Positions 24,706 through 34,110 of a DNA stretch of 64,000 bases are shown piece by piece. A program made the translations under genes and the position numbers. Below the pieces are notes generated by a model. It saw nothing but the letters and a program-made list of their open reading frames with translations. It did not search any database and had not been told where the DNA came from. The stretch is from CAZAPO01 sp044841755 (lineage in GTDB: Bacteria; Bacteroidota; Bacteroidia; Flavobacteriales; Flavobacteriaceae): NCBI GenBank assembly GCA_044841755.1, contig JAXOFM010000005.1, positions 1 through 64,000 of the forward strand, given 5' to 3'. The first letter of the stretch is position 1, and each line of letters begins with the position of its first letter.

Positions 24706-26625
24706 TTATTTCTTACCCTTAAGGTATTTAAAGGCTACCATTCCAAGAGGTGGAATTATAATTTCCGCTGAGTGATTTCTAAATTGCCATTCCTTTGACT
24801 CGGAAACTTTTTGCTTGTTTCTAAAATCACCTGTTCCTTGGTACTTCTTCAAATCACTATTAAAGACTTCTCTAAGCTTACCTTCTTTAGGTAATCCAAT
24901 TCGATAATTTTCTCTAGGAACTGGCGTCATATTTAAGGCGACAATCAAATTATCATCCTCTTTCTTCCCCTTTCGTATATAGATCAGCACAGAATTTTCA
25001 GCATCATTGTAATCTATCCATTCGAAACCTTCGGCATTGAATTGCTTTTCATGTAATGCACCTTCTTTTTTGTACAACCCATTCAAATCCTTAATTAAAG
25101 ATTGAACTCCCTTATGATAATCATATTGCAATAAATGCCAATCTAAACTCTCTTCAAAATTCCACTCTTCGCTTTGTCCAAATTCAGCACCTTGAAATAA
25201 TAATTTTGTTCCAGGATGTGTGAACATATAGCTATACAAGAGCCTAAGGTTTGCAAAGCGTTGCCACTCATCACCAGGCATTCTGCCCAAAATTGAATGC
25301 TTACCATAAACAACCTCATCATGCGACAGCGGTAGCATGAAATTCTCAGTAAATGCATAGGTCATACTGAAAGTAATATCATTTTGATGATGTGTTCTAT
25401 AAATAGGTTCTTTAGCAAAGTACTGAAGTGTATCGTGCATCCATCCCATCATCCACTTCATTCCAAATCCTAAACCACCTAAATAAGTTGGCTTTGATAC
25501 CATTGGAAACGAGGTAGACTCTTCAGCAATAGTTTGTACATCTGGGAAGCTACTATACACCTCTTCGTTAAGGTCTTTCATAAAAGCGATTGCCTCTAAG
25601 TTCTCTCTACCTCCATACATATTTGGTTCCCACTCTCCATCGTCACGAGAATAGTCTAAGAACAACATCGATGCCACAGCATCTACACGCAATCCGTCAG
25701 CATGAAACTGATCTAACCAAAAAACAGCATTACTTATTAAGAAAGATTTTACCTCATTACGTCCATAGTTAAAGATTAAACTCTTCCAATCTGGATGGTA
25801 ACCTTTTCTTTTATCTGGGTGTTCATAAAGATACGATCCGTCAAAAAATCCAAGACCATGAGCATCTTCAGGAAAATGAGAAGGAACCCAATCGAGAATG
25901 ATCCCAATATCATTTTGATGCAGTTTATCTACTAACAATTTGAATTCTTCAGGATAACCAAAACGAGAAGTTGGTGCGAAATATCCAGTTAATTGATAAC
26001 CCCAAGAAGGATCATAAGGGTATTCCATCACTGGCATCAACTCAACATGCGTAAAATTCATTTCTTTTACGTAAGAAACAAGCTCATCGGCCATTTCGGT
26101 ATAAGATAAAAACCTTCCTTCCTCAACATGTTTCTTCCATGATCCTAAATGAACCTCGTAAACCGAATATGGAGCGTCAATAGCATTATGCTTCTTACGA
26201 TTTTTCATCCATTTGGTATCTTGCCACTCATATTTAGAATCCCAAACAATTGAAGCTGTTTTAGGTGGATGTTCACAACGTCTTGCATAAGGATCAGCCT
26301 TCTCTGTTTTTATATCACCATTATGACTCTGTATTTTGTACTTATATTTATTTCCTTTACCAACATTTGGTATAAAGCCTTCCCAAATACCACTCTCATC
26401 CCAACGCACTTGCAATTGATGCTCTCCTTCTATCCAGAAATTAAAATCTCCAATTACCGAGACATTTTTAGCACTTGGTGCCCAAACTGCAAAGTAAGTA
26501 CCCCCTACTCCATCAACTGTTGTGATATGTGATCCAAACTTTTCGTATAAGCGATAGTGTTTTCCTGCCTTGAATAGATCAATATCGAAATCGGTAAAAA
26601 AACTATGTGAAATAACTTCAGCCAT
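24706..26625 (-). CDS. glgB: 1,4-alpha-glucan branching enzyme
   Basis: A 639-residue GH13 enzyme that makes alpha-1,6 branches in glycogen-type glucan. A CBM48 domain occupies about 35-130 (WAPSAKNVSVIGDFN) and the barrel carries nucleophile Asp315 (GLRVDAVASM), acid/base Glu368 (TIAEES) and Asp436 (LSHDEVVYGK). The extra N-terminal domain of the E. coli enzyme is absent, giving the shorter form common in Bacteroidota. It starts 3 bp after the maltokinase stop codon, so it is in the same operon as glgE, and would branch the linear glucan made by GlgE. Confidence 0.96.
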   Translation of the reverse strand: MAEVISHSFFTDFDIDLFKAGKHYRLYEKFGSHITTVDGVGGTYFAVWAPSAKNVSVIGDFNFWIEGEHQLQVRWDESGIWEGFIPNVGKGNKYKYKIQSHNGDIKTEKADPYARRCEHPPKTASIVWDSKYEWQDTKWMKNRKKHNAIDAPYSVYEVHLGSWKKHVEEGRFLSYTEMADELVSYVKEMNFTHVELMPVMEYPYDPSWGYQLTGYFAPTSRFGYPEEFKLLVDKLHQNDIGIILDWVPSHFPEDAHGLGFFDGSYLYEHPDKRKGYHPDWKSLIFNYGRNEVKSFLISNAVFWLDQFHADGLRVDAVASMLFLDYSRDDGEWEPNMYGGRENLEAIAFMKDLNEEVYSSFPDVQTIAEESTSFPMVSKPTYLGGLGFGMKWMMGWMHDTLQYFAKEPIYRTHHQNDITFSMTYAFTENFMLPLSHDEVVYGKHSILGRMPGDEWQRFANLRLLYSYMFTHPGTKLLFQGAEFGQSEEWNFEESLDWHLLQYDYHKGVQSLIKDLNGLYKKEGALHEKQFNAEGFEWIDYNDAENSVLIYIRKGKKEDDNLIVALNMTPVPRENYRIGLPKEGKLREVFNSDLKKYQGTGDFRNKQKVSESKEWQFRNHSAEIIIPPLGMVAFKYLKGKK

Positions 26626-26628
26626 AAA

Positions 26629-28254
26629 TTATTTGTTGATAATATTTGAAATTCCTTTAAGTGGAATAACCGCCCAACGCGGACGTGAATTAAGCTCGTA
26701 ACCCAATTCATAAACTGCTTTTTCAAGCATTGAATATTCTAGTAAAAAGATTCTTTCTTGTCTATAGCCAATATTTAAATTCGCCATTTTTATTTCTTCA
26801 ACATAAACACCCATGAATACTCCAATAAGGTATTTATACAATAACTCTCCTGCTTCAAACAAATCTTCCTGGGATTGAGAATATGAGTCAATATTGTTGA
26901 AAATGGTTGCGTAAATAGCATAGTGAAATGACCTGAACAATCCAGCCACATCCTTTAATGGTGGCTGTTTCACTTTTCTATCGCGAATGGTACTTTCTGG
27001 TTCTCCTTCGAAATCAAGAATGAAGAAATCATCATTTTGTACCAAGATCTGCCCTAAATGATAGTCACCATGAACACGAATACGTTCGCCTTTTAATTTG
27101 GTCCAGTCAAAGTTTACAAAATGCTTTCTAATGCTATTCTTCTTTTCAAGAAACTCATTAGCTAACTCTAAAGCTAAACCTTCAAGTTTGTGAAGATTAT
27201 TCTCAATGGTATTCAGTCTATTCTGGAACTGATAAAGTAATCTATTCTTTAACCAAACGGTATAATCATCATTAAATCTAGTAGGCTCAAAGGCAGTTTC
27301 TTCAAATTCAGACCCTAATGCAATATGCATTTCTGCAGTTCTTTTAGCAAGCTTTTGAACTTTTAAAAGTAAACCCAGTCCAACCCAATCTATTAGCTGA
27401 GGAGGGACATCTCCTATTTCTAATCTGCTGAATAAAGTGGTGTCTGGAAGACTGCTAATATTAATGTCTTTAGTGCCTAGATTAGAAAATACCTGATGTA
27501 ATTCATTCAACATAAATTCCCAAGCATCTCCTTGATTAGGTACCATTTCGTTCATTAATGCAATGGTGATATTTTCTTTCTCAGAGTCTATGATATTGAT
27601 ACTTCCTAAATAGGCCGGAGTATTCTTAAATTCCTTCTTTTCAGAAAGGAAACGACTCATTTCGTAGTCAGGATTCTTGTTAGAGTAGATTCTGCGGAAA
27701 AACTTTAATACATACTTCTCATTATATATAATTGAAGTATTACTTTGTTCAAGCCCCATAAACCTTGATGATTCGTACTGAGCATCTCCTAGAACTTCAC
27801 TTTTATGATACTGTACTTTGGTTCTATCTATAGGCATTGCCGTTGCAATACGATCAAAAACCAATTTTCTAAAGGCTTCAAGATTTACAGCGTCAATAAT
27901 ATAACCTTCTTGACCTTTAATACTTATAGGAAGAATGCGATCCTTTTTTGCAAAGTTTTCGTCTGAAACAAAAGCTATTGGAAGAAAATAATGTTGATAG
28001 AACGCCTCTACAAAATTCACCTCGAGAATTAAACCGTAATACACCTCTCCATCACGCTGTAGGCGAAAATATTCGGTAAGTTCAATGTATTTTAGCTTAC
28101 TCGCTTTACCACCATACCAACGTTGCTTAATGATATAATCCTCTAAAACATCAGATAATAATACTTTTACAAAGTCCTCATGTTCCAAAAGTGATTCCCA
28201 CTCTATTTGAAAATTATAAGGTTGTAAAGATGCTATTTTTGATGCTTTAGCCAT
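26629..28254 (-). CDS. Maltokinase (Pep2/Mak-like)
   Basis: A 541-residue aminoglycoside-phosphotransferase-fold kinase. The N-terminal cap has the maltokinase signature KQRWYGGKASKL (about 43-54), the ATP-site lysine lies in YVLKFFRR (Lys184), the catalytic loop HGDYHLGQ is at 395-402 and the metal-binding DFEGEP at 414-419. Maltokinase makes maltose-1-phosphate from maltose and ATP, the GlgE substrate. In actinobacteria it is usually adjacent or fused to trehalose synthase TreS; no TreS is present here. It begins 1 bp after glgE ends. Confidence 0.9.
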   Translation of the reverse strand: MAKASKIASLQPYNFQIEWESLLEHEDFVKVLLSDVLEDYIIKQRWYGGKASKLKYIELTEYFRLQRDGEVYYGLILEVNFVEAFYQHYFLPIAFVSDENFAKKDRILPISIKGQEGYIIDAVNLEAFRKLVFDRIATAMPIDRTKVQYHKSEVLGDAQYESSRFMGLEQSNTSIIYNEKYVLKFFRRIYSNKNPDYEMSRFLSEKKEFKNTPAYLGSINIIDSEKENITIALMNEMVPNQGDAWEFMLNELHQVFSNLGTKDINISSLPDTTLFSRLEIGDVPPQLIDWVGLGLLLKVQKLAKRTAEMHIALGSEFEETAFEPTRFNDDYTVWLKNRLLYQFQNRLNTIENNLHKLEGLALELANEFLEKKNSIRKHFVNFDWTKLKGERIRVHGDYHLGQILVQNDDFFILDFEGEPESTIRDRKVKQPPLKDVAGLFRSFHYAIYATIFNNIDSYSQSQEDLFEAGELLYKYLIGVFMGVYVEEIKMANLNIGYRQERIFLLEYSMLEKAVYELGYELNSRPRWAVIPLKGISNIINK

Positions 28255-28255
28255 A

Positions 28256-30193
28256 CTACTTGTTTATCTTGAATATATGAAAAGGTAATGCTGGATGAAG
28301 TTCTACAAAGTTCCACTCATCATACCAATTATAACTGCTTCCAGTAACTAGATCTTGTACTTGAACCTGATGTCCTTGATGTACACCTAAATCACCTAAT
28401 GGTAATTGCACATGCCCTTGTTGCCCATAGTAAGGATCAAGGCTTATAATAATGAGTAGTTCGTTAGTTCTGTCTTGATTCCACTTATAAAAAGCTAACA
28501 AATTATCATTTTCAATATGGCAGAATTTGATATTGTTAGTTTGTTGAAGTGCTTCATTTTCATGTCTTAATTGATTGATTCGGGATATAAGGGTTGTCAA
28601 CTTATTCTCGATGGTCCAATCGTAATGACATAACTGAAATTTCTCTGAGTTTAAGTACTCTTCTTTTCCAGGAAGTGCATCATTGATCATATACTCAAAT
28701 ACAGGTCCATAAATACCAATATTCGAGCTCAACGTTGCTGCCAAAGCATAACGCTGAATAAATTTAGATTCATTAGCTCCCTGTAAATGATAAGGATTAA
28801 TATCTGGTGTATTAGGCCAGAAGTTTGGTCGCATATACTCTGCTCTATCTGTTTTTGTAAGCTCTTCCATATACTCAATCAACTCATTCTTAGTATTTCT
28901 CCAAGTAAAGTAAGTATATGATTGTGAATAACCTTGTTTTGCCAATTGCTCCATTACCTTAGGTTTGGTAAAAGCTTCAGCTAGAAATAACACATCTGGA
29001 TGCTTCTTTTTTACATTTTCAATTATCCAGTTCCAGAAGTAATATGGTTTTGTATGTGGATTGTCAACTCTAAATACGTTCACACCACAATCTATCCAAT
29101 AGTATAAAGTACCTAAGCACTCTTTCCAAAGGCTTTTGTAGTCTTTACTTTCCCAATAGATAGGAAGAATATCTTGATACTTCTTTGGAGGGTTCTCTGC
29201 ATATTGAACGGTTCCATCTGGTCTCCATTTGAACCAATCTGGATGATCGGTTACCCAAGGATGATCTGGAGCTGCCTGTAAAGCATAGTCCATAGCAATT
29301 TCAATTCCTTGTTCTTTAGCCTTAGAAACCAAGGCCTTAAAATCCTCAACTGTTCCTAATTGCGGATGAATATCTTTATGTCCACCATGTTTTGAACCTA
29401 TCCCCCAAGCCGAACCTACATCTCCTTCAAAAGCTTCAGTGGTATTATTTTTTCCTTTTCTATTAACTTCTCCAATTGGATGAACTGGTGGAAAATACAA
29501 TGTATCGAAGCCCATTTTAGCTACTCTTGGTAACAGCTTTTCACAATCTTTGAAAGTTCCGTGTTGCCCTTTAGTCCCTGAAGCTGAACGTGGAAAGAAC
29601 TCATACCAAGTTGAGAATCTGGCCTTTAATCTGTCAACATAGATCTTAAAATCTATTGAAGCATTTACCAAGTCTTTTTCTGGGTACTTTACAAAAATAT
29701 CGTGAAGCTTAGAACTTGTAGCTTCAGCTATAGCTGACTCATAACCAGATTCATTATCAAAATTCTTAATGCATGCATTTAAATATTCCTTCTCTGAAGC
29801 AGTTGCTTTCTTCTTTATTGCATCAAGATATACAATGCCTTCTAATAATTCAGAAGTTACTTTTTGACCATCATCAATTTTACGTTCAATTCCGTGTTGC
29901 CAATTCAAGGGATGATCTACCCATCCTTCAACCCTGTAAGTATAAAACCCTTGCTTTTCTACTACAAAAGAAGCATGCCATTCATCATTACCAGAATGAT
30001 ACATTCTTACTTCTTTCCACTTCTTTTCTTTTTCATGTTTATACAATACCGAAGCAGCAACAACATCATGACCATCTACAAGCACATGAGCATTTACATT
30101 AACTACTTCGCCAACGACTCTTTTAATGAAAAAATCACCACTATTGATTTGTGGTGATACAAAATCTATGACTACTCTTCTTTGGTTTTGCAT
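28256..30193 (-). CDS. glgE: Alpha-1,4-glucan:maltose-1-phosphate maltosyltransferase
   Basis: A 645-residue GH13 subfamily 3 enzyme. The N-terminal DUF3416 domain (about 5-190) precedes the barrel with IGEVNRKGKNN, the nucleophile Asp377 in VFRVDNPHTKP and the acid/base Glu406 in LFLAEAFT. GlgE transfers maltosyl units from maltose-1-phosphate to the non-reducing end of alpha-1,4-glucan. Catalytic residues and length match the family. It lies between glgC and maltokinase, with a GC-rich hairpin (30233-30254) in the 103-bp gap after glgC. Confidence 0.96.
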   Translation of the reverse strand: MQNQRRVVIDFVSPQINSGDFFIKRVVGEVVNVNAHVLVDGHDVVAASVLYKHEKEKKWKEVRMYHSGNDEWHASFVVEKQGFYTYRVEGWVDHPLNWQHGIERKIDDGQKVTSELLEGIVYLDAIKKKATASEKEYLNACIKNFDNESGYESAIAEATSSKLHDIFVKYPEKDLVNASIDFKIYVDRLKARFSTWYEFFPRSASGTKGQHGTFKDCEKLLPRVAKMGFDTLYFPPVHPIGEVNRKGKNNTTEAFEGDVGSAWGIGSKHGGHKDIHPQLGTVEDFKALVSKAKEQGIEIAMDYALQAAPDHPWVTDHPDWFKWRPDGTVQYAENPPKKYQDILPIYWESKDYKSLWKECLGTLYYWIDCGVNVFRVDNPHTKPYYFWNWIIENVKKKHPDVLFLAEAFTKPKVMEQLAKQGYSQSYTYFTWRNTKNELIEYMEELTKTDRAEYMRPNFWPNTPDINPYHLQGANESKFIQRYALAATLSSNIGIYGPVFEYMINDALPGKEEYLNSEKFQLCHYDWTIENKLTTLISRINQLRHENEALQQTNNIKFCHIENDNLLAFYKWNQDRTNELLIIISLDPYYGQQGHVQLPLGDLGVHQGHQVQVQDLVTGSSYNWYDEWNFVELHPALPFHIFKINK

Positions 30194-30232
30194 TAGTTAG
30201 TTGATTATGAGAGCGTAAAATTAATAAATTAT

Positions 30233-30254
30233 GGGCGGACATTGCTGTCCGCCC
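30233..30254. promoter_or_regulatory. GC-rich hairpin between glgC and glgE
   Basis: GGGCGGACA (30233-30241), loop TTGC, TGTCCGCCC (30246-30254): a perfect 9-bp stem, strikingly GC-rich for this genome. On the minus strand it is followed by a mixed A/T stretch, not a clean T-run. It may be a partial terminator or an mRNA-stabilising or processing element setting glgC-glgM levels apart from glgE-mak-glgB. Confidence 0.65.
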
Positions 30255-30296
30255 TTTATATATAAGTACTATAACGTTGTAATGTTAATAAATTTC

Positions 30297-31562
30297 TTAA
30301 ATCACAAATCCCTTAGGTATAGTAGCATCTTTCTTAATTACCACAATTCCGTCTTTTATAAAGTAGGTGTCCGTTTCTTTATCCTTTAGATGAGGTCCTC
30401 CGTTTATTCTAACGTCATCACCTATCCTACAGTTTTTATCAATGATTGTGTTCTTAATAAAGCAGCGTTCACCAATACCCATCATAATATCAATTTTATT
30501 AGCTTCCACTTCTTCTAGAGTTTCATAATAATCACTTCCCATCATATACGTATTGATTACCGTTGATTCATTACCAATTCTAGATCGAATTCCAATTACT
30601 GAACGCTCAATTTTAGCAGCATGGATAAGGCATCCATCAGAAATCACTGTTCTATCTAATGCAGTTCCAGACACCTTAGATGTTGGAAGCATTCTAGCTC
30701 TGGTGTAAATGCGCTTACTACGATCATACAAATTAAAAGCAGGAATCTCATCGGTTAAACCAAGATTAGCATCGAAGAACGAATCAATATTTCCAATATC
30801 AGTCCAATAACCTTCATACTGATAACTTACCGTTTTATGCTTGTCAATATTCTGAGGAATAATCTCTTTACCAAAATCAATGGTATTTGGATCATTCATC
30901 AACTCAATTAGCAAATCTCGATTAAAGATGTAAATTCCCATTGAAGCTAAGTAGTTCTTTCCTTGGGCTTCCATTTCTTCTCCTACGTCAGAGGTCCAAT
31001 CAGGTAATAAATCGGTTGAAGGTTTTTCAATAAACGAAGTAATGACACCTTCATCATTGGTTTTCATAATACCAAAGCTTGTAGCATCTTTAGCATTCAC
31101 AGGTTTTGTTGCGATAGTAATTTCTGCTCCTAATTTTTCATGAACTTTAATCATTTCATTATAGTCCATTTGATATAACTGATCTCCTGAAAGAATCAAG
31201 GCATATTCAAAATCATGATTTAAGAAATGATGCATACTTTGTCTTACCGCATCTGCTGTCCCTTGAAACCAATCCTGACTCGCCATTGTTTGTTCTGCTG
31301 CCAAGACATCAACAAAAGCAGAACTAAAGAAGCTAAAATGATAAGTATTTTTTATGTGTTTATTTAAGGATGCAGAATTAAACTGAGTTAATACATACAT
31401 TCGTTTAATATCGGAATTAATACAGTTTGAAATGGGAATATCTACCAAACGATACTTTCCAGCAATAGGTACTGCCGGTTTAGAACGAGTTGCAGTTAAA
31501 GGATATAATCTGGAACCTTGTCCTCCTCCTAAAATGATACTTAAAACCTTATCATTAACCAT
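30297..31562 (-). CDS. glgC: Glucose-1-phosphate adenylyltransferase
   Basis: A 421-residue enzyme that makes ADP-glucose from glucose-1-phosphate and ATP. The nucleotidyltransferase signature SIILGGGQGSRLYPLTATRSKPAVPIAGKYRLVDIPISNCINS (about 8-50) is intact, GYWTDIGNIDSFFDANL is in the middle and a left-handed beta-helix forms the C-terminal third. It starts 6 bp after the GlgM-like synthase. ADP-glucose would be the donor for that enzyme. Confidence 0.96.
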   Translation of the reverse strand: MVNDKVLSIILGGGQGSRLYPLTATRSKPAVPIAGKYRLVDIPISNCINSDIKRMYVLTQFNSASLNKHIKNTYHFSFFSSAFVDVLAAEQTMASQDWFQGTADAVRQSMHHFLNHDFEYALILSGDQLYQMDYNEMIKVHEKLGAEITIATKPVNAKDATSFGIMKTNDEGVITSFIEKPSTDLLPDWTSDVGEEMEAQGKNYLASMGIYIFNRDLLIELMNDPNTIDFGKEIIPQNIDKHKTVSYQYEGYWTDIGNIDSFFDANLGLTDEIPAFNLYDRSKRIYTRARMLPTSKVSGTALDRTVISDGCLIHAAKIERSVIGIRSRIGNESTVINTYMMGSDYYETLEEVEANKIDIMMGIGERCFIKNTIIDKNCRIGDDVRINGGPHLKDKETDTYFIKDGIVVIKKDATIPKGFVI

Positions 31563-31568
31563 GTGTCT

Positions 31569-32771
31569 TTATATTATTGATTTATATAATGCTTCTACTT
31601 GTTTAGCTATTGCTTTCCAATCAAAGTGATCTTCAACTCGTTGCCTTCCTTTTGAAGCCATTGAATTTCTAAGTTCGTCATTTTGAATGACTTTATTAAT
31701 ACCACTGGCTAAATCTTTTGAAAATTTATCTGGATCTACAGGTTCAAAAGGAGCTTCTGTCATTTGTTCAACAGGAACCAAAATTCCTGTTTCACCATCT
31801 ACAACCACTTCTTTAATTCCTCCAACAGCACTTGCTACAACAGCTGTGTTACATGCCATGGCTTCAATATTTATAATTCCAAACGGTTCATAAATTGAAG
31901 GGCAGCAAAAAACATCGGCATGCGAGTACAACTGAATAATCTCTTTTTTATCTAACATCTCAGCTATCCAAATTACATTATCTCTCTCTCTTTGTATCTC
32001 AGATACAGCTTTTTCCATTTCTTTTGCTATCTCTGCCGTATCAGGAGCGCCAGCACATAAAACCACCTGTATTTCTGGATCAATATATTTAATAGCGTTC
32101 ACTAAATGAATGATTCCCTTTTGACGCGTAATTCTTCCAACAAATAACACAAATGGCTTCTCTTTATTAATCCCATGCCTTACCAAAGCACTAGTATCAT
32201 TTGTGACAGTATATTCATTAAGATCTATTCCGTTATATATCACTTTTACTTTTTCCTCATCAACATCGAAGTGCTTTAATACATCTTCTTTGGTTTCTTT
32301 TGAAACTGCGATAACTGCGTCTGCCATTTCTATTGCAGTTTTCTCTATCCACGAAGAAGCATCATAACCACCTCCTAACTGCTCTCTTTTCCAAGGCCTC
32401 AATGGTTCTAAAGAATGCGTGGTTACAACTAAAGGAGTGCCATAGCATAACTTTGAAACAATTCCGGCAAATTGGGCATACCAAGTATGACAATGCACAA
32501 CATCTGCGTCAACATTTATTGCACTCATATTAGTACCTGTGCTTAGCGTTTTAAAAACGGTTCTAAGTTTGCTATCTACAGAATCAAATTTAGGATCATC
32601 AAACTCAAATCCTTTAACTGTTAGATTTGTTTTATTTTCGTCTTGATCACCAAAACTTCTAACCTCGACATTCATAAGCTTAGAAAGCTGGTTGGCCAAA
32701 TATTCAACATGTACACCAGCACCACCATAAACATATGGTGGAAATTCACGAGTATAGAAAAGTACTTTCAT
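31569..32771 (-). CDS. GT4 ADP-glucose glycosyltransferase, GlgM-like (maltose-1-phosphate or glycogen synthase)
   Basis: A 400-residue GT-B enzyme, shorter than the about 480-residue classical GT5 GlgA. Its segments TREFPPYVYGGAGVHVEYL, VVHCHTWYAQFAG, THSLEPLRPWKREQLGGGYDASSWIE and CPSIYEPFGIINIEAMAC resemble the mycobacterial GlgM/GlgA group (GT4), which makes maltose-1-phosphate from ADP-glucose and glucose-1-phosphate. Databases often label such proteins glycogen synthase. First gene of the glucan operon, upstream of glgC and glgE; that context supports maltose-1-phosphate synthesis, which is inference. Confidence 0.85.
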   Translation of the reverse strand: MKVLFYTREFPPYVYGGAGVHVEYLANQLSKLMNVEVRSFGDQDENKTNLTVKGFEFDDPKFDSVDSKLRTVFKTLSTGTNMSAINVDADVVHCHTWYAQFAGIVSKLCYGTPLVVTTHSLEPLRPWKREQLGGGYDASSWIEKTAIEMADAVIAVSKETKEDVLKHFDVDEEKVKVIYNGIDLNEYTVTNDTSALVRHGINKEKPFVLFVGRITRQKGIIHLVNAIKYIDPEIQVVLCAGAPDTAEIAKEMEKAVSEIQRERDNVIWIAEMLDKKEIIQLYSHADVFCCPSIYEPFGIINIEAMACNTAVVASAVGGIKEVVVDGETGILVPVEQMTEAPFEPVDPDKFSKDLASGINKVIQNDELRNSMASKGRQRVEDHFDWKAIAKQVEALYKSII

Positions 32772-32799
32772 AAATAATATTTTATGTGCAAAACCGGTA

Positions 32800-32807
32800 C
32801 AAAATTA
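32800..32807 (-). promoter_or_regulatory. Promoter -7 element of the alpha-glucan operon
   Basis: TAATTTTG on the minus strand matches TAnnTTTG exactly, 28 bp before the ATG of the GlgM-like gene. No good TTG is seen at the -33 spacing. Confidence 0.45.
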
Positions 32808-33006
32808 GGCAAACACCAACAATTAAGAATAATGAGCGAGAATTATTAACGATATCGTAATTTAAACTAAATAATTTGTAAATAATAGATCAAAAAGAGA
32901 CTAAAATTAGTAAAACTAGATTTGTTATAATTTTAACAATGCCTAAATCGAAAGAATTGTAATTTTAAATTAAATATTTCGACTTGAATCATATAATTCT
33001 TATAAA

Positions 33007-33486
33007 ATGAAACAGTTATTCACTATTCTAGTCACAATACTTTTTTTGAGCTGTAATTCTTCAGCACAGAATAAGAAAAAAGAAAAAGTTTTTCCAGTTT
33101 CTAAAACAGAAGCTGAATGGAAAGCTCAACTTAGTGAGCTTCAATATTATGTATTACGAGAAGCAGGAACAGAACGTGCTTGGACAAGCGATTTCAATGA
33201 ATTAAAGGAAGAAGGCACATATGTATGTGCTGGTTGTAATACTCCACTTTTTAAAAGTAAGCATAAGTATGATTCTGGCAGCGGATGGCCAAGTTTTGAT
33301 AGAGAAATTAAAGGAAATGTTGAATTCTCTACCGATTATAATATTGGATATGCAAGAACTGAAGAGCATTGTGCTACCTGTGGTGGCCACTTAGGGCATG
33401 TATTTGATGATGGTCCAATACAAACCACCGGAAAGCGACACTGTATAAATGGTGCAGCATTAAAATTCGTCCCAAAGGAAGATTAG
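33007..33486 (+). CDS. msrB: Peptide-methionine (R)-S-oxide reductase, exported lipoprotein
   Basis: A 159-residue MsrB with a lipoprotein signal (lipobox cysteine 16, LFLSCNSS), so it acts outside the cytosol. The zinc cysteines are in CAGC (74, 77) and CATC (122, 125), SGSGWPSF is the substrate loop, and the catalytic Cys146 is in RHCINGAALKF. All are intact. It repairs oxidised methionine in envelope proteins. It is followed 18 bp later by a DinB-like gene. Confidence 0.95.
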   Translation: MKQLFTILVTILFLSCNSSAQNKKKEKVFPVSKTEAEWKAQLSELQYYVLREAGTERAWTSDFNELKEEGTYVCAGCNTPLFKSKHKYDSGSGWPSFDREIKGNVEFSTDYNIGYARTEEHCATCGGHLGHVFDDGPIQTTGKRHCINGAALKFVPKED

Positions 33487-33504
33487 TTTTTCTATCTTTA
33501 AAAT

Positions 33505-34026
33505 ATGAGTAACTATCTAAAAAGTGTCATTAATAGGTTTGAAACCTATAAACTATTGGGTGAAAAAACCTTTGAACAACTCTCCGAAAATGACATACAA
33601 TGGCAGTACAATGAAGTAAGTAATAGCATTACAATTACAGTAAAACATATTGTTGGAAACATGCTGTCAAGATTCACTAATTTCTTAAATGAAGATGGTG
33701 AAAAACCTTGGAGACAAAGAGATACCGAGTTTGAAAATTCTTATAAGTCAAAAGCCGAAATGTTGGAAGCATGGGAAGAAGGTTGGAAATGTGTTTTTGA
33801 TGCCATCGAACCTTTAACAGAAGAAAGGCTGGAACAAACTGTCCTCATAAGAAATGAGAAGCACACTATAGTAGAAGCCCTCAACAGACAGTTAGCACAT
33901 TATGCGTATCATATTGGGCAAATTGTTTATGTAGCACGAATGCTCAAAGGAAATGACTGGAAGAGTCTTTCAATTCCTAAAGGAAAATCGGAAGAATTTA
34001 ATAAAAATTACATTCCAAAACACTAG
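33505..34026 (+). CDS. DUF1572 / DinB-like four-helix protein
   Basis: A 173-residue cytosolic protein of predicted helices. Features are the N-terminal VINRFETYKLLGEKTFEQL, VKHIVGNMLSRFTNFLNEDGEKPWRQRD, and LNRQLAHYAYHIGQIVYVARML, whose histidines (in VKHIVGN and AHYAYHIG) form the DinB-type metal triad. This is the DUF1572 group of the DinB/YfiT superfamily. Some relatives are thiol-dependent transferases, but activity cannot be assigned. It follows msrB closely and may share its transcript. Confidence 0.82.
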   Translation: MSNYLKSVINRFETYKLLGEKTFEQLSENDIQWQYNEVSNSITITVKHIVGNMLSRFTNFLNEDGEKPWRQRDTEFENSYKSKAEMLEAWEEGWKCVFDAIEPLTEERLEQTVLIRNEKHTIVEALNRQLAHYAYHIGQIVYVARMLKGNDWKSLSIPKGKSEEFNKNYIPKH

Positions 34027-34110
34027 CTTTTACATTTTCAATTTTGCCTTTATAAATCCATTTTGGTTTCGTAAATTCGTACCCTCATTTTAAGACTTAA
34101 AAATATACTC

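Noticed and set aside
32792..32798. ACCGGT palindrome near the start of the glucan operon, as a LacI-type operator
   Set aside because: Only six bases of symmetry and no second half-site; too weak to support.
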